64,000 nt of DNA from Tetracentron sinense (lineage: Eukaryota; Streptophyta; Magnoliopsida; Trochodendrales; Trochodendraceae): contig CM026568.1 of the NCBI GenBank assembly GCA_015143295.1, positions 22,636,607 through 22,700,606 on the forward strand, written 5' to 3'. The position numbers were made by a program, and so were the translations under genes. The notes beneath the pieces are model-generated. The model did not search any database. It was not told where the DNA came from and was given only the letters and a program-made list of their open reading frames with translations. Of the stretch, positions 12,601 to 23,420 are shown piece after piece (within the stretch, counting starts at the first letter, position 1; each line of letters begins with the position of its first letter).

Positions 12601-15600
12601 ATTTGTTAGGGCCTCAGTCATCTCTATACATGACCCTTGAGTCTTGATAACAAGGACTATTCAGGAGAACTTCTAAGCTCAAAAAAAAATGTCTTATATT
12701 ATAGCAGATCTAACCCTTACAAGGCAGCTGATTCCAGTCTGCTGGGTTTCAGATATAAGTAATATAAACATCTAGGAAATAAGATACTCCTCATACATCT
12801 TAATTCATTTAGTTATTGATATATTTTGTTGAGGGAAATATGCGGTGCTTCAACTTTACTTTTTTTTTTTTTGTATTTATATTTTACGATCTTGTCTACT
12901 ATGGATCCATGTAACTCATTTTCTTACATAATTGTACAAACTGGAAATAATACTCTGGTTAATCTTTGAGAAAATAAGTAACTCAAATCTACTGCTTGAG
13001 CCTTGGAATTTTTTTGCCTGTCAAAGAAAAACTGGTTGAACCATATTTATTGCTTCAGAAAATGAAAATCCATCAGATTGATAATGTGAACAAATGTCAT
13101 CTCTGTTTCTTTCAATTTTCAAAGAGAATTGATAAACCCTAAGAGTAAAAATATCTATATGGTTATGCAATACAACTCCTGCTAAGGACAATGTACTAGT
13201 TCAATAATATGGACACTGTTAAAAAGTCCTTGTAAGCTTTGTACTTCACCAATAGGATGAATGAACAACCTGGGATTTGAGTTTTTTGACTGGGCTTCAG
13301 ATCCCCCAAAGATATGTTACTAAATATGAATGCTTTACTTTTCTTTTCTAGATGGAATATGAAGTGCAATGAGAAGAGGCAAGAACATATAAAAAAGAAA
13401 TAGGAGAAAATGTCCAAGGAAAAATGGGACTTAAACCTGAAAGAGAAACACTTTTTCAAAGTGGAGAGGTCTCTATGTGAATATTATTTGGGTCAATTGT
13501 TGAAACCAAAGTTTAGATGAGCTATACCACAATTAGCTTCTCAGTGGATGTGGCCTGTCAACATAGTCCCTGTTATGCTTTGTAAGTATATAACAAGATA
13601 GACATTAAAGCAGCCATTCAGGTAAAAAGTTACTAGTCTTTTTTGCCACTTAATCATGTCATACTAAACTATGTTTCTATACATAATATTTATATCGAAA
13701 TACATTTTCTTTGTTTTCTATTTATCTTGAGATAGTACATCTCTATGAACATTTTACCAAATACTATCATATCTATGGTGATATCTCATATTTGGTGGGT
13801 TTCCTTTTTCTAACACCTTGGTGTTTGGAAACTACACATATGTCTGTGTCTGGGATAATCATCGTATGACCTTATGCATAAACTGTGTTAAGGTTGAGCA
13901 GAAAATTTCTGCAAGTATTAACAGTTCTGTGAGGTACTTTTGACATAAATGAATGAAAGATTTTCTCTTTCGTTATGCTTACATTTTCTTTTCTATTTGA
14001 GTGTTTTTTGTTTATTTTTGTGGTGGAATCTTTCACTTTTATAACTCCCCCATGTGTGATGTGTTGAATGGACTCCTATCTCAGATATATGTAACTTACA
14101 GAAGGACATGTATTTTGATGTCTGACATGGATATGGGTGTGTCAGACTTTGTGATCTTAGAAAACAAGATATGTCAACATATCTATACAATTATATGAGA
14201 ACATGGATTGGTAAATTGTTGTCTAAATATTGAACATTATAAGCATAATTTAGGTGAAAAAAGTACTTAAACTATGTATGCTAATATCTTAAATCGAAAA
14301 CAATGGAGAGAAAATTACATGGAGTTTCCCTTCTGATTTTTTAAGGTTTGTCTTATGCTTGTGTCGGATTTGGCACATACTAAGAAAGGGAGAGTTCTGG
14401 TGATACTTCTTCATGTGTTGTGTGATCTGGGAGATGAATTTCTAGTGTTAAAAATTTTCTTTAATGTGTATTCCATTATATGTTAACTAGTATCTTCCAG
14501 TGTCTTGTCTGATGGATGTGTTTCTATGTTCCTTCAACTTTACAGCTCATACGGCTTGGATGATGAGAAATATGAAAATGAGCATCTTCCATTCAATGCC
14601 TCAGACCCTGGACAGGTTCTTCAGATAGAACATTACTCCAATTTTGTTACTTGCATCGCATTTTAAAGTTCCTCATTTTCTTTCAAATAATTTTAACTTT
14701 TGTAATCCATGGCTTGCGGAAGATTGTACAAGCTTTATATGATGTTGAGGAGGCAACCTCAAGTGCCTTTGACATCATCTTAGACCACAAGGTAGATCTC
14801 ATTTTTTCCGTTAGATTTTGTTGTTCTTTACAGAGCTTTTAAATTAACAAAAAGAAAACCAAAGGTAAAAAATTAAAAACTGACAACCTCTTTTTTGCCG
14901 ATTCTGCAGTTGATCACTTCAGCGACTCGAGCCTCGCTTATAAGGTTCCTTCAACTCTTGGTGGCCCATCATCCTTCAAGGAGGTTGACACTGAACTTCT
15001 CATTATGCATCTTTGATCTGCACAACGAGTCGATTCCTTCACAATTTCACGCTAGATTTTGTGTATTAGGTGCCGAAAGGGAAGCGCAGAAATACTTGTG
15101 AACTTTGATGACTTGTGGTCTTCAGATCTCTGGTCCACCAATACACGAGACACCGTTATTGGTCATGAAAAGAGTGCATTGGGGGGTTTCCAGATTTGTG
15201 GAAAAGAAGTTCCTCGTGGTTATTGGGTGGGTACACAGTAGGTTGTAATTTACACTGAAAATTATGCTTTTGTGCTCTGCTCTTCTCCGTCCACCTTACC
15301 CTCCACTCCTCTTAACTGTTTATCAACTATGACTGAGGGACATTTGTTGCCCTAGTTCTGTGGAATATGAATTGAAACCCAGCAAGGTACAGCTTCATCA
15401 TAAATTCTCTCCCATTCATGCAGGTGTAGCTGATCCCTTAAAGTTCAAACTTGTGGATGACCGACGTTATGATTCCAAGTCAATTATGTGCTATAAATTA
15501 TAATAGGAACCTTATTCGCTACCAAGAGAAGATTTTTAAAATTATTGTATTAGATTTTTAAAATATCTGTTTAATCAACAACATTTATATTCTAATGTTT

Positions 15601-18600
15601 TGTTTAATTTCTAATGAATATTGATGGTCTAAAATGCACAGTTGTTATTCAGACAGACTGGGAACTTTCCATTTGTAAGCTTAACCCACTTGGGCAGAGG
15701 AAGGTTCCAGACTGGATAAGCTTTGGTCTCTAGCTTTTCCACTATGTGTTAGCTTCCATCTATGTTGCACGGGCTCTTCTAAATAAGCAATGTGTTCGTA
15801 TCATGGTTTAAAAAAAGGCCGAAACCGAACGTAACGGTTTCGGTGAATGCCGTTACCCGCTACCGTGTTGCTATGCATTTTTTCCATACAGGTACCGTAA
15901 CGCCCGAAACCGTTATGTTACGGGCGTTGCGCCCGTTACGTAACGGTAATAGGCGTAGGACTCGTCCCCCTGCCACTCCCCTGGGCAATCTGCTGAAGGT
16001 AAAACGATTTTTTTAGTGAAAAAAACTCTTTAGAATCTTGTTACTTCTTCCTCACATATATTTTTATTTTTTTTCCTATTTATTGTGATTTATTGGATTT
16101 TTTAAAGCAAAAAAAAAGCTGTAAAGGTTGAAACCGTTACATAACGGCATTACGTAACGGTTTCGGCCGTGTCCGTTACGGTGTCCGAAATTGTTTTTTT
16201 GAACCTTGGTTTGTATTAGACGCATGTTGGACTCTTAACACATCGGATTCTTATTGGACACTTTTGGATTTTTCTTTTGTTCAATTTGCTACTTGCACAC
16301 CATAAATGAATTGGCATGTACATCTGCACTCTGTTGTTCAGTCAGTTTTACTCATTGCCGGCAGATGTGCTTAGATCTACAGAACTTCTCAATATCAGGC
16401 TCTTGAATTGTGGCATAAATACCGATTTATCCTGGACTATAAAAAAGAAGCTGGTTTTGTCTTCTTTTCTTGATTAATTGTACAAAGAGATCTTGTTAGT
16501 CTGCACTCTAGTCAGCATCATTCTTTTCACATCATTTTATTTATAATTATCTCTACTTAAAATTCCTGAGAAGATTAGAATTTGAGTCATTAATTGATAT
16601 TTTTGGTTAGTTTGTTAGCTTCTAGAGTTATAATTTGAGTTTGTTTTCATACATTTACATTGTTATAGAAGACAATGCTTGAGCTGATCTTCAGATCCTT
16701 AAGGTATTCTGTCGCGACCTGACTTATTCTTGGAATTCATAAACAAAACTCAAGACAGAAATCCGGTTATGAGCATCATCCTCATTAGCGGAAGCAGTAC
16801 GATACAAATGTTTTAAAAACATAGTGTAACAAATTTACTATCATCTCTACGTTGAAAAATTATTCTTTAAAAGTAAACTTTTCATATCATCAATCAATGA
16901 AAAAAATGCTCATACGAGAATGTCAATATCATAAATATTTATCACTTCATAACAGACCACAAAATTGAAAGTCTACGTTGGATACTTCCATCGTAACCTC
17001 TTTTAAATGGCAGTCATATATAAAATGCAATGTTGTCATACATCAATAAAACTAGTATTTTATGGCTAGTATTGTAATGTTGAGTTGGTCTGTTTTGATC
17101 TTTGTGTTGCGTCTTGTACATAACCATCATGTCCTCTTTGTTTGAGTCTTATACACTCGGATCATGCTTATCCTCTTGTCCTTGGACTAAGAATAGATAC
17201 CTCAAGTCAACTCAAACCTCTCTTGAGACTCACCTATCTTTCAAGGATGTTGCCCCTTAAGGTATTTTGCCAAAACGGTATCAATTACCTGACTCACTTA
17301 TCTTTCAAAGTTTTTGCCACACCATTGACCCAATGTCTTGAGAGTGACCTATCTTCTTCTCCTACGTAGGAATGGCAAAAACTCTGAAAGATTATTAAGG
17401 AAAGAAAGAGCTTGGAGAGACTAAGGCAAGAAGGAGAAGAAAAGGCAAGTTTTCTATCATTTTACTGTCTCAAGACAAGTTGAGTCGACGGTCTGGCAAA
17501 AAATTTGAAAGATACGCGAGTCAGGTAATTGATACCGTTTGGGCAAAATACCTTGAGGGGTAACATCCTTGAAAGATAGATGAGTCTCAAGAGTGGTTTG
17601 AGTTGACTTGAGGTATTTATTCGTAGTCAAAGGACAAGAGGATAAGCATGGTCCGGGTGTAGAAGACATAAACAAAGAGGACACAATGGTTATGTAAAAG
17701 ACGCAACACAAAGATCAAAATAGACCTAATCAACATTACGATGTTAGCCAAAAAATACTAGTTTTATTGAAGGTATGACAACATCACATTCTATATAAGA
17801 CTGACATTTAAAAGAGGTTAAGATGGAAGTATCCAACGTAGACTTTCAATTTTGTGGTTTGTTATCAAGTGATAAACATTTATGATATTGGTATTCTCAT
17901 ATGAATATTTTATTCATTGATTGACGATATGAAAAATTGTTTGCTTTCAATATTAATTTTTCAAGGTAGAGATGATAGTAAATTTGTTGAGCTTCATAGC
18001 TCACAGATGTATTATGTCGACAGATAACTAGTAAGGTGAAATATTCAAAAGGAAGACTTGGTCTGCAAAGGAAGAAAAAAGACTTTCCTATTTTTGTATA
18101 GAAGATTTAACAGGGATATGTAAAATTGAAACAAGGAAGTATGGTATTTATAACCATATGGATTGTTATGATGGGATTATTGGTGGCTGATTTTGAAATG
18201 CTTTGGCATTATGTTTTGAAAATTTTGTATTGTACTACTTTCGTTATTATATGAGGATGATGCTCGTAACTGGATTTATGTCTTGGGTTTTGTTTCGGAA
18301 TTCCAAGAATAAGTCTGGTCACCACGAAATATTCACTTGAACAAGTAGCCAGTTTGAATTGGAATTATTTAAAAGAAGGATTTGCCAATAGTGAATATCT
18401 TATAGATAGATGGTGGTTTTGGTCAGACCACTTTGCATCTCCCATGAGTTCATCCTCTCCATGGCTTGCTTCTTCTTGTTATTTTTTGTTTCTTTTTGTT
18501 GTTATATTAATCAAAACATCTCTGATTGTTTCCTGCTGCATTGGAAGTTGCAGATGTATTGTCGTGGCAGCAAGAATGACACGAGGGGCTTTAGGTAATG

Positions 18601-21600
18601 ATGCATTCTCTTTTCCTTGTTTCACTTTATAACCAGTTTGGAGCTGTCACTGCGGATTTTGTTGTTGTTGTTTGATTTAGTGTGCTTGTGTTGCACTTCC
18701 TATGGGGGCATTTTACCCATCACATGTTTAGCTTTCTTTTGGTATTAATCTATGCTACACATGAAATATACATACATGTCATTGTCATCATTGCCTTATC
18801 CCAACTATTTTGGGTTTGGAAACACAACGGTACTGCATTCTATAATGTATACATATGCATATATACATTATCAAAAAGCTAATCACGGGTCTTTGCTTCT
18901 TCATAATATATATATTGGATTCATCTTTCAACATCTCCTTAATATCAAAGTATCTTCCTTCTCTATGGAGGAGATGCTAATCAGAGCATTCGAATGGTTT
19001 TCTTTGTAGAGGAGATCCCACTTATATAGCGGACTAGACTTCTTTTATGAGTTTCTCTACCGAAGTTAATTGGAAGCAGTAACAAGTCTTTTTGTTTGGC
19101 TTCTATATATGAAAACAAAGACAATACTCTTAAGGAAAGGCATAGAATGAGAACTCTGGTGATACAACATCCATTAAAACCATGGTTCAAAAACCCAAAA
19201 ACTCGACTCAACTCGAAAGTTAGCCGGGTCGAGTAACTCGGAAAAATCGAAAAAAACTCGACTCGGTCCAACTTGGACTATATATGTAATAACTTGAAAA
19301 ACCTGGGTTAAAAGAATTCAAAGTACGCTAGTTTTACAGCCCTAAACCTAAAAACTAGGTTTAACAGAACCTATAGTAGGTTGTTTTTGTAGACCCGGAA
19401 AAATATGATGCAATAACAGTGTGACGTTCAAGTTTAGGTTAAAAAAAAAATACCCTTCTGTGACTCGACCTAGTCTGGCGAATCGAAAAACACGGCTCGA
19501 CTTGACCCGACCAAATCACCCAAGTAACTCAGCAAATAGTATCTCCGAGTTTCAAGGCGATCGAGTAGAGTAACTCGGCCGAGTTACTCGGGTGACTTGC
19601 CGAGTTTTCGAACTATGATTAAAACAATGTGTATGGATCCATGGATAAAGATTATCAGAAGCCTCAAACTTAGCATTTGTTAATGCTTACAAAAGCAAGC
19701 GCAGATCCTGCAGCAAAAAGACGAATTCATTGTATTTGGAAATTTTTCTGTGACAAGTTGACATCGCTTTGTGGCTTAAAATTGGATAGTTGCTGCCTCC
19801 GCAAACAATTTTACTATCATTTACCAATAATCCATAATAGGGCAAGTGGAAGGGTTACTGTAGCACCTTCCTATGAGAAATTGTACTATCTGGTAGGGGT
19901 AGTATCTGTTAGATTGATATTATGGATATAGCCTTTATAATTTCATAGATTTGATACCTCATGGTGATCTCCCTTGGTGGACTTGCAAGTTCTTTGCTGC
20001 GCATACTCTTAAGGCAGTATACACCACTGTTGGTCATTGTGAGATACAATTAGCAGGTTACTGCAGAGAGAGAGTGAGAGAGATTTCTAATAAGAAGAAT
20101 AAGACAAAGAAGAGAATAGCTTAACTATCTGAAGGCAGGTTCAGTCTTATCTGGACGGTGGATAAACAACTAGGCTGTTTGGTGTTAGGAATATTCTAAT
20201 ATGGACCCTGAAGAATAAGACAAAGAAGAGAATAGCTTAATTATCTGAAGGCAGGTTCAGTCTTATCTGGACTGTGGATAAACAACTAGGCTGTTTGGTA
20301 GGAATATTCTAATATGGACCCTGAAGAATAAGACAAAGAAGAGAATAGCTTAATTATCTGAAGGCAGTTCAGTCTTATCTGGACTGCGGATAAACAACTA
20401 GGCTGTTTGGTGGTAGGAATATTCTAATATGGACCTTGGATTAGAGTAATTTTTGGATGTGTCCAAACTGTTCTTTAGTAGGAGTTAGGAGTCAGTTATA
20501 GAGGCTTTAGAGTAAATGAGTCTTGTTTCTTCCAAAATTTGCTATGATTGCTAGGTGGGTACGTTCAAAATAAGTTAGTTGCATAGGGAATTGAATGTTT
20601 AGGTCTTCTAGGCCGACTAGGGTAAAGACTTTTGTTTCCAATGCATGCCATTAAGAGATCTATATAAAGAGTGCAAGGGGTTCATGAATGTAACAACAAG
20701 AACAAGAATGCTAGATAGATTTTCTTGAATTTAGTTCTTTCAGCTAGTTTTTAGTTGCTAGTTTAGCGAATTGTAGGAGCTTTCCCTTGATTTCTTCAAT
20801 CGAAGTGTTATCTAACTTCTCTTCAAGTTGCAAAGTGGTGACTGGTTCTCCCAAGTCCTAACTTAGTTAGAGAGGGAGAGAAGAAGAAAAGAAAAAATCA
20901 TGAGGTAGATTTACTTTCATGGGTCTATATTCTTCTGGGCAGTGATTAGCCCACCATGCATTTGACTATGTAGTCAAATTCCGTGTCCATGTGTCCCTTT
21001 TAACACTCCTTTAACTATGGTTAAGCTTAAGAAAATTAAGGTTAATATTTTTTGCATTCAAAAAACCAAGGTTAGATTGCTTACCTTAGGAGTGAGTATA
21101 TCTTAACCACAGCTGATGGGTGTTAAATAGGGGGCCATGGACCAATGAGGACCGCACATTCCACTAGTGGAATGCGGCGGTAAGTTAAACATTTCCCCAT
21201 TCTTCTAGGTAAAGTTTCTAGCAGGTGTTTTGTAGGACAGATGCTTGATATTTTAGTTTGAAAAATGTTTTTAAAAGCCTAAAAGTCAGCTGGCAAGGGT
21301 ATTATGCCACTGGAATCCCTTGGTATAATAATTCGCTAACTTCTTCCCCAATGGTGATAAAATTGTTGTCTTCATATATCCAAGTTGTCTGACCCCATCT
21401 TAACAGTACCATCATCTCAATCACCAACATCATGGCGAATTTGTTATGCAGCTTCCTTTTTAGCATTTTTGTTTCCTTATTGTTGTTATTACTTGGCAAC
21501 CAAAGCCCTTTCCTTTCTCAATAGCCAGAAGCCTCACATTTGGAAGCACTCATAAGACAGCTTGCAACAGTGTTTATGATAAATCCGATTGTTTTCTTTT

Positions 21601-22403
21601 TTCCAGCTGTGGATTATGGGTTCTATTGCATTCACTCTCTGTGAGAATTGAAGATGGAGAGAGCCAGTTGGCATTTACAGCTACATGTGACTTCATTCAC
21701 AATTTCTTCATATGCGAGGAGTGTCGCCAACATTTTAATAAGATGTGTTCAAGGTAAAAGCATTTGAGTTAATTTGAGTACTTGTAATCAATGTTCTCTT
21801 AGTTCCCTTTATAACTTCGGATTATGTTAAACTATTAGTGTTTCTAGTCCTTTCAACAAGACACGAGACTTTGCCCTGTGGTTGTGGAGCACACATAACA
21901 AAGTCAATGAGAGGCTAATGAAAGAAGAGGAATCAGTAGGAACTGGCGATCCAAAATTCCCTAAGATTATATGGCCGCCAAAGCAGCTCTGCCCATCTTG
22001 TTATCTCTCCCCTAGCAGGAAAAAGAATGGCACCACTTGGATTGATTGGGACAGGGGTGAGGTTAAGAAGTTTTTGGTTGGTTCTCTCTCCCCTAGCAGG
22101 AAAAAGAATGGCACCACTTGGATTGATTGGGACATGGATGAGGTTTACAAGTTCTTGGTTGGTTATTACGGGAAGATGCTCGCATCTTCATACAAGGACA
22201 AGGGTTTTCTTGGGGATGGTGAGAGGGACGGACCTCTGGTTGATGATATGGTTGATTCAACAAATGCAGTCATGGTGCCTTTGGGGGCTGCATTGGCCAT
22301 TGCTCTTGCCAGCTGTGCATTTGGAGCGCTTGCTTGCTTCTGGCGGTTGCAACAGAAGAATCGGAAGTACATTCACCAACTACACTCTTTAAAGAATATA
22401 TGA
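5498..22403 (+). CDS. QSOX: quiescin-sulfhydryl oxidase (QSOX), ten visible coding exons, first exon outside view
   Basis: QSOX is an FAD-dependent enzyme of the secretory pathway that makes disulfides in client proteins and passes electrons to oxygen. Visible exons are 5498-5522, 5605-5697, 12215-12396, 14546-14615, 14723-14791, 14910-14983, 15070-15226, 18554-18594, 21607-21753 and 21848-22403. All junctions are GT-AG with matching phase, giving 470 codons plus a stop. In order, the protein shows the thioredoxin-domain site CPAC (5499-5510; its preceding Trp is split over the intron), the helical linker (SLIRFLQLLVAHHPSRR), the ERV/ALR domain with the CEEC redox pair near 21725, the FAD-binding HNKVNER, a CPSC motif, and one membrane helix (GAALAIALASCAFGALACFW) just before a short tail. 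Signal peptide and N-terminus are missing because the gene enters the window in mid-codon. The last exon holds an 81-bp in-frame duplication. Introns reach 6.5 kb through TE insertions. No coding break is seen. Confidence 0.94.
5791..6956. mobile_element. hAT-like nonautonomous element, ACTCGACTCGG-motif family, copy 1
   Basis: The ends read AAGTGTTTTAAAACTC and, reversed, CATTGTTTTAAAATTC. Both subterminal arms are packed with ACTCGACTCGG or AACTCGGTCAAAACTCG-like motifs in opposite orientation. Flanks TGTTGGTT and TGTGGCTT match at 6 of 8 positions, a decayed 8-bp duplication. The middle carries a 41-bp minisatellite and GA runs. It sits in the second visible QSOX intron. Confidence 0.65.
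6531..6635. repeat. 41-bp GA-rich minisatellite
   Basis: About 2.5 units of 41 bp start GAGAGGGATCGAGTGA at 6531, 6572 and 6613, flanked on both sides by pure GA microsatellite. It forms the core of the surrounding hAT-like element. Serine/leucine-rich open frames here are artefacts. Confidence 0.9.
7049..8390. mobile_element. hAT-like element, GAGGCGTAAGCCT-motif family, with a nested insertion
   Basis: The left end reads CATTGTTTTAAAATGTG followed by GCGTGAGGCGTAAGCC and GAGGCTTAAGCCTC motifs. The right end carries a decayed arm (GACGTACGCC, AAGCGCACTTCAAGGC). No clear target-site duplication was found, so the outer limits are approximate. A different element is inserted at 7132-7737. Confidence 0.45.
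7132..7737. mobile_element. hAT-like element, ACTCGACTCGG-motif family, copy 2 (nested)
   Basis: The left end is CAATGTTTTAAAACCCG and the reversed right end is CAATAGTAGTAAAATTCGG, both followed by ACTCGG and CGAGTCGAC motif arrays. Flanks ACTCTCTCA and AGTCTCTCA agree at 8 of 9 positions. It lies inside the GAGGCGT-motif element, so it is the younger insertion. Confidence 0.7.
8425..9315. mobile_element. hAT-like element, GTATCGGATACG-motif family
   Basis: CTTACCCA occurs directly on both sides (8417-8424 and 9316-9323), an exact 8-bp target-site duplication. The inverted ends are TATGGTTTAAAATATTGG and CATAATTTAAAATATCG. Each arm repeats GGATACGTATCGAC or TCAGGATACG-type motifs. No transposase is encoded, so the element is nonautonomous. 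Confidence 0.8.
9845..10554. mobile_element. hAT-like element, GCCTAGGCGA-motif family
   Basis: An exact 8-bp duplication CACCAGCT flanks the element (9837-9844, 10555-10562). The terminal inverted repeat is CAGTGTAGTCAAGGCGTC at the left and the same at the right in reverse. Both arms hold arrays of CCTAGGCGA; the right arm has at least six. The CAGTG end and 8-bp duplication are classic for hAT. The AT-rich middle has no open frame of interest. Confidence 0.88.
11163..11323. mobile_element. 161-bp hairpin MITE with 9-bp duplication
   Basis: TAAGTTTTA flanks the element exactly (11154-11162, 11324-11332). The body is almost one long palindrome, with GAGACCATGCTCTAAG and CCCATGCTCTTAGAGC in facing arms around a GGGCCCCAC centre. 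The 9-bp duplication suggests a Mutator-like origin, although the outermost terminal bases match poorly. Confidence 0.75.
15802..16208. mobile_element. hAT-like element, CCGTTACGTAACGG-motif family
   Basis: The flanks GTTCGTAT (15794-15801) and GTTTGTAT (16209-16216) match at 7 of 8 positions. The inverted ends are CATGGTTTAAAAAAAG and CAAGGTTCAAAAAAAC. Both arms contain many GTTACG and CGTAACGGTTTCGG motifs, several being perfect palindromes. It lies in the QSOX intron between the seventh and eighth visible exons. Confidence 0.82.
16712..18325. mobile_element. 1.6-kb fold-back element inside a QSOX intron
   Basis: The left arm (about 16712-17350) reappears in reverse as the right arm (about 17465-18325) with good but imperfect matching along hundreds of bases. 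Landmarks in both arms are CTTATTCTTGGAATTC, ATGCTTATCCTCTTGTCC, ATACCTCAAGTCAACTCAAA and GGTATCAATTACCTGACTC. The right arm is longer because of about 200 unmatched bases near 17990-18230. The spacer is about 110 bp. No clear target duplication is visible, and the superfamily is unassigned. Confidence 0.8.
18775..18822 (-). mobile_element. short RTE/SINE-type 3' tail fragment
   Basis: The plus strand reads CATCATTGCCTTATCCCAAC then TATTTTGGGTTTGG, the reverse of the RTE 3' end seen at 2160-2215. Similar forward fragments lie near 33070-33105 and 36518-36580. Only the tail is present in each case. Confidence 0.45.
19181..19617. mobile_element. hAT-like element, ACTCGACTCGG-motif family, copy 3
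   Basis: ATTAAAAC flanks exactly on both sides (19173-19180, 19618-19625). The ends are CATGGTTCAAAAACCCAAAA and, reversed, CATAGTTCGAAAACTCGG. The arms carry GACTCAACTCG, GTCGAGTAACTCGG and GAGTTACTCGG motifs. This is the best-preserved copy of the family in the window. Confidence 0.88.
20094..20436. repeat. three-copy tandem repeat of 113-116 bp
   Basis: Units start GAAGAATAAGACAAAGAAGA at 20094, 20210 and 20323, and each ends near TCTAATATGGACC. Copies differ by a few substitutions and 1-3-bp indels. The repeat is in the QSOX intron between the eighth and ninth visible exons, possibly within a solo LTR. Confidence 0.93.
20437..20890 (+). mobile_element. possible solo-LTR or TRIM-like sequence
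   Basis: The stretch resembles the promoter and leader of an LTR. It has CTATATAAAGAGTGCAAGG as a TATA box near 20663, then an AACAAGAACAAGAATGC leader and a T-rich end. No paired LTR, primer-binding site or duplication could be found, so this is only suggestive. Confidence 0.25.
20937..21198 (+). mobile_element. MITE of the GGGCAGTGATTAGC family, copy 1
   Basis: ATTCTTCT flanks both sides (20929-20936, 21199-21206). The element opens GGGCAGTGATTAGCCC and closes with a weak inverted match (reverse strand GGGGAAATGTTTAAC). Inside are facing copies of the CCTTTAACTATGGTTAAG unit and the palindrome ATTCCACTAGTGGAAT. Related copies lie at 44278-44550 and, reversed, at 60074-60350. Confidence 0.78.
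22005..22166 (+). repeat. 81-bp in-frame duplication within the last QSOX exon
   Basis: Two 81-bp copies (22005-22085 and 22086-22166) differ at about six positions. Each encodes 27 residues beginning near SPSRKKNGTTWIDWD. The second copy continues naturally into the rest of the protein, while the first has extra changes (RGEVKKF against MDEVYKF). It lies between the CPSC motif and the membrane helix. Confidence 0.95.
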
Positions 22404-23110
22404 GTAGGAGGGGGTAATTATCATGTTTTACAAGCTCTTTCAAAAGATAATATAAAATGAATAGAAAAAACAATATAGTTAGTCAGAGAATCAGAGCTGC
22501 CGTGTTTTGTGGGTGGTTGATATTCCTTTTTTTGTGTGTTTATTCCCCAACATTTCAGGCCGAGGAAGAGCTGGAAATGAGATTATTCAAGACCAGGCAT
22601 TGCCATTAATTAAGGTGCACAGCTTGGTTCGATCGGCAAATACAAATACCAAATGACCAGCTTGAGCTCCTCTTTTATTACCTTATATTCTTGTTACTTT
22701 TTCTTTTTGAATATTAGATATGGAATGTACAGATTCACACCATAATCTAATTTTTGGATTATGAGTATTGTGTTAGATATCTGCATGCATGGGCTGTTTT
22801 CATTTATTTTTTCACATTGTTTATTTTCATTTAAGATTTTGATGAATCGTTTGATCACTCATCTGAGACTTTTTGTTTGTTTGTTTTACCACCCCCGCAT
22901 GTGTGTCACTGAATCCTCATTACTGATTAAAGAATTTGCCCGCATTTGTGGGCTATTTTTTTTCTCATCCATTTTTCTCAATTTGGAACAAGAATACAAA
23001 ATAATGAAACAACTTTTTGTGGGGTTCATCACTTTTTCCAATTTCTGACCCTACCCAGATGCTTTCCATGGTTTAGGGTTGAGGTTTGGACACGTGGGTT
23101 GGGTTTGGGT
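22404..23110. other. QSOX 3' untranslated region and downstream spacer
   Basis: AT-rich DNA follows the QSOX stop codon. AATATAAAATGAATAG near 22449 is a possible poly(A) signal. A stretch at about 22558-22614 is framed by AG and GT and could be a spliced 3' UTR exon, but this is speculation. Nothing else is recognised up to the MITE at 23120. Confidence 0.4.
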
Positions 23111-23119
23111 ATGTTTTCT

Positions 23120-23411
23120 GGCCTCGGCTTGCCTCTGGCGAAGCCAGAAGCCCATCTCCGGGTTCCATACATTGTGCGACAGTTGGCAAGAAAATGGGGA
23201 GAAGTCATTTTATTTTCTCCCCATTTTTTTGACTTCTCCCCATATGATATCTCTTCCCTTTATTCTCACACACTTATAGCCACATGTCTTATTATGGGAG
23301 GAGAAGTCAAAATCATGGGCCCCATGATTTTGACTTCTTCACCACTTTTCACCTATTCTATGGAACCCCAAGATAAGCCCTTTCTGGCTTCGCCACAGAC
23401 AAGCCAGGGCC
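23120..23411 (+). mobile_element. Mutator-like MITE with 9-bp duplication, copy 1
   Basis: ATGTTTTCT flanks exactly on both sides (23111-23119, 23412-23420). The inverted ends are about 34 bp (GGCCTCGGCTTGCCTCTGG and, reversed, GGCCCTGGCTTGTCTGTGG). Inside is a 35-bp near-perfect palindrome (GAAGTCAAAATCATGGG and its mirror) at about 23303-23337. A second copy sits at 48698-48972 in the other orientation. Confidence 0.9.
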
Positions 23412-23420
23412 ATGTTTTCT

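Noticed and set aside
15802..16208. Open frame at 15792-16016 with repeated TVTP/AVTRYR pieces
   Set aside because: It is the translation of the CGTTACGTAACGG motif array of a transposon.
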